Assembly (NCBI GenBank): GCA_023247135.1
Contig: JAHFHB010000061.1
Coordinates: 1 to 8,799 of the forward strand
Direction of reading: 5' to 3'
Length of the DNA stretch: 8,799 bases
Source: Candidatus Omnitrophota bacterium
GTDB lineage: Bacteria; Omnitrophota; Omnitrophia; Omnitrophales; Aquincolibacteriaceae
The notes beneath the pieces were generated by a model. That model ran no database searches. It saw nothing but the letters and a program-made list of their open reading frames with translations, and was not told the DNA's origin. This document shows, piece by piece, positions 7,819 to 8,799 of this stretch. Both the position numbers and the translations under genes were made by a program. How positions within the stretch are numbered: position 1 is the first letter of the stretch; each line of letters starts with the position of its first letter.

Positions 7819-7822
7819 CTCC
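7819..7822 (-). promoter_or_regulatory. Shine-Dalgarno of the DUF3536 GH57 gene
   Basis: GGAG on the minus strand lies 8 nt before the ATG at 7810, which is ideal spacing. It fixes the start, in agreement with the conserved GH57 N-terminus that begins only a few residues later. Confidence 0.6.
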
Positions 7823-7914
7823 GAATCACGCCTCACCTGCGCCGCACCGCAAAAAGCAGCCCAGGTCTAAAATCTTTAACGATCAATTTTTATCAAAACT
7901 CGCCATTTGGTATA

Positions 7915-8026
7915 AATTTACACGCAATAAAAGCATCTTACAAGGGGTCTTTTAAAAAGACCCCTTTTGAAACAGCGCAACTCATTGTATCTAAATAGGT
8001 TGCATTAAATAAATGAGGTGTAAATT
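7915..8026. repeat. Nested inverted repeats in the AT-rich intergenic gap
   Basis: AATTTACAC at 7915-7923 and GTGTAAATT at 8018-8026 form a perfect 9-bp inverted repeat 94 nt apart, enclosing the strong palindrome at 7942-7966. Shorter pairs lie inside: CTCATT at 7981-7986 with AATGAG at 8012-8017, and GCAAC with GTTGC nearby. The 237-bp gap (7811-8047) is visibly richer in A and T than the flanking genes and has no convincing gene. The outer repeat could close a long structured leader or 3' UTR, but a 9-bp pair in AT-rich DNA can arise by chance. Confidence 0.3.
7942..7966 (-). terminator. Strong palindromic hairpin, probable terminator after the branching-enzyme gene
   Basis: Arms AAGGGGTCTTTT (7942-7953) and AAAAGACCCCTT (7955-7966) are perfectly complementary around one central A, with a GC-rich block of GGGGTC/GACCCC. 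It begins 81 nt downstream of the branching-enzyme stop and lies 131 bp upstream of the DUF3536 gene start, which suits a terminator separating the two units. The tail on the minus strand is only TTGT, poor for an intrinsic terminator, while the plus strand has TTTT at 7965-7968. A bidirectional terminator, an mRNA 3'-end stabiliser or an operator are alternatives. Confidence 0.5.
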
Positions 8027-8047
8027 GCAGGCGGGCGGGCAAAGCGA

Positions 8048-8799
8048 TTATTCCGCAAAAAGGCTGGCGTCGATATGCGGAAAGACCGTGTCTTTTTCTT
8101 CGAGCTGACGCAGCCAGTTTTCATCCAGCCGGCCGCCGATGAGATCTTCATAGAGGCGGGTGAAATTGAGCACATGGTCTTTGGTCCGTTTGATCGCATA
8201 AGGCACCATCGTTCCGGTGTGCATGATGAAAGCCCAATCGCTGGACTGCGCCAAAAGCAATTCGCGCGCCGCCTGTTTCAAGGCGCGTTCCTCAAGGCCT
8301 TGCGCGTCCGGATAACGCCTGGCAAGTTCGCTCATACGCAGCGAAGCCTTGTGCAAATGCCGGTAGATCCAATGGTTTGAGCCCGACAGCCAGGTTTCGC
8401 CGTACCCTTTCCAGCCCCAGCTGGACATACTCGGCGTTGAAACCTGATTCACGGGATAAATGCCGAGATAATCCGCCGGAGAAATCATGCGGATCGTTTT
8501 TTGATCATATGCGATTTTACGCACCAGGAAATTCAAAAACTCCGGCCCTTCGTACCACCAATGCCCGTAGAGTTCCGCGTCATACGGCGCCGTGATCACC
8601 GGCTTGCGGCCCATAAAATCATGCAGGTACTCCACCTGTTTTTCGCGGTTGAACATAAAATTGGCGGCATGCGACGCGGCTTTTTCAAGCGCATTGCGGC
8701 GTGAATAGGGTTCTTTGTGATCCGACTTTCCCGTAATACGGTAGTACTTGATGCCGGTGTTGACGCGCAAACCATCCGGAGTAATGTAGGGTTTCACAT
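8048..8799 (-). CDS. GH57-type 1,4-alpha-glucan branching enzyme, C-terminal part (5' end beyond window)
   Basis: This encodes the last 250 or so residues of a GH57 branching enzyme (EC 2.4.1.18), which cuts alpha-1,4-glucan chains and rejoins them through alpha-1,6 bonds during glycogen synthesis. The frame is open through the right edge; the GTG at 8797 is most likely an internal Val, not a start. Counting from that Val, APYDAELYGHWWYEGPEFL at 70-88 is the family block with the catalytic acid/base Asp73 (codon 8579-8581). SSWGWKGYGETWL at 125-137 and HWIYRHLHKA at 142-151 follow, then the DUF1957 region with ELLLAQSSDWAFIM at 179-192. The tail FPHIDASLFAE resembles the FP.ID ending of homologues. 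The GH57 nucleophile Glu would lie in the missing half. The stop is TAA at 8048-8050. It shares strand and pathway with glgP and the DUF3536 gene but is separated from them by a gap with a hairpin, so it may be a separate transcript. Confidence 0.93.
   Translation of the reverse strand, partial: VKPYITPDGLRVNTGIKYYRITGKSDHKEPYSRRNALEKAASHAANFMFNREKQVEYLHDFMGRKPVITAPYDAELYGHWWYEGPEFLNFLVRKIAYDQKTIRMISPADYLGIYPVNQVSTPSMSSWGWKGYGETWLSGSNHWIYRHLHKASLRMSELARRYPDAQGLEERALKQAARELLLAQSSDWAFIMHTGTMVPYAIKRTKDHVLNFTRLYEDLIGGRLDENWLRQLEEKDTVFPHIDASLFAE

Noticed and set aside
5606..7870. Plus-strand open frames of 246, 212 and 198 residues over the GH57 gene
   Set aside because: The GH57 frame holds catalytic and family motifs throughout; the opposite-strand frames arise from codon composition.
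7908..7968. Plus-strand TGGTATAAA extended -10 at 7908-7916 followed by the hairpin and TTTT at 7942-7968, as a possible tiny RNA
   Set aside because: No -35 element is visible, and the transcript would be only about 45 nt, nearly all hairpin. The element is explained as well by a terminator for the minus-strand gene.
8797..8799. GTG at the right edge as the start of a 249-residue protein
   Set aside because: The fragment begins well inside the GH57 branching-enzyme fold and lacks the N-terminal barrel and nucleophile motif, so the GTG is most likely an internal Val codon.

Overview
The window holds five protein-coding genes and about 390 bp of intergenic DNA. Four genes read on the minus strand and one on the plus strand. 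Spacing is tight, GC is moderately high in genes and falls in the gap at 7811-8047. I see no rRNA, tRNA, CRISPR array or transposase. The gene content suggests a Gram-negative-type bacterium that stores glycogen. GH57-type branching enzymes, DUF3536 GH57 proteins and an exosortase-like membrane protein together recall Omnitrophota, Planctomycetes/Verrucomicrobia-type or deltaproteobacterial lineages, but this placement is inference and cannot be settled from the window.

Layout. (1) 1-1826, minus: the ribosome-associated GTPase TypA/BipA, nearly complete, with only its last few codons beyond the left edge. (2) 1827-1977: a 151-bp divergent gap with a possible extended -10 promoter for typA and an oddly distant Shine-Dalgarno sequence for the next gene. 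(3) 1978-2802, plus: a polytopic membrane protein that looks like a divergent exosortase/archaeosortase; it ends 11 bp from the 3' end of the convergent glgP. (4) 2814-5285, minus: glycogen phosphorylase. (5) 5312-7810, minus: a GH57 glycosidase-family protein with a DUF3536-type C-terminal region, immediately upstream of glgP and probably co-transcribed with it. (6) 7811-8047: an AT-rich gap with a strong 25-bp palindrome and weaker nested inverted repeats. (7) 8048-8799, minus: the C-terminal 250 residues of a GH57/DUF1957 1,4-alpha-glucan branching enzyme, whose 5' part lies beyond the right edge.

How the genes fit together. The right-hand two thirds is a glycogen (alpha-glucan) metabolism locus. 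The branching enzyme introduces alpha-1,6 branches, the phosphorylase releases glucose-1-phosphate from chain ends, and the DUF3536 GH57 protein between them, with an intact-looking nucleophile/acid pair, probably acts on the same polymer by an unproven reaction. TypA and the exosortase-like gene are not obviously part of that pathway. The points most worth a second look are the exosortase-like protein, which keeps the Cys and Arg but lacks an evident third catalytic His; the DUF3536 enzyme with its Cys/Trp-rich signature; a Cys in the PLP-lysine loop of the phosphorylase where Asn is usual; and two palindromes with a related GTCTTT/AAAGAC core flanking the DUF3536 gene.
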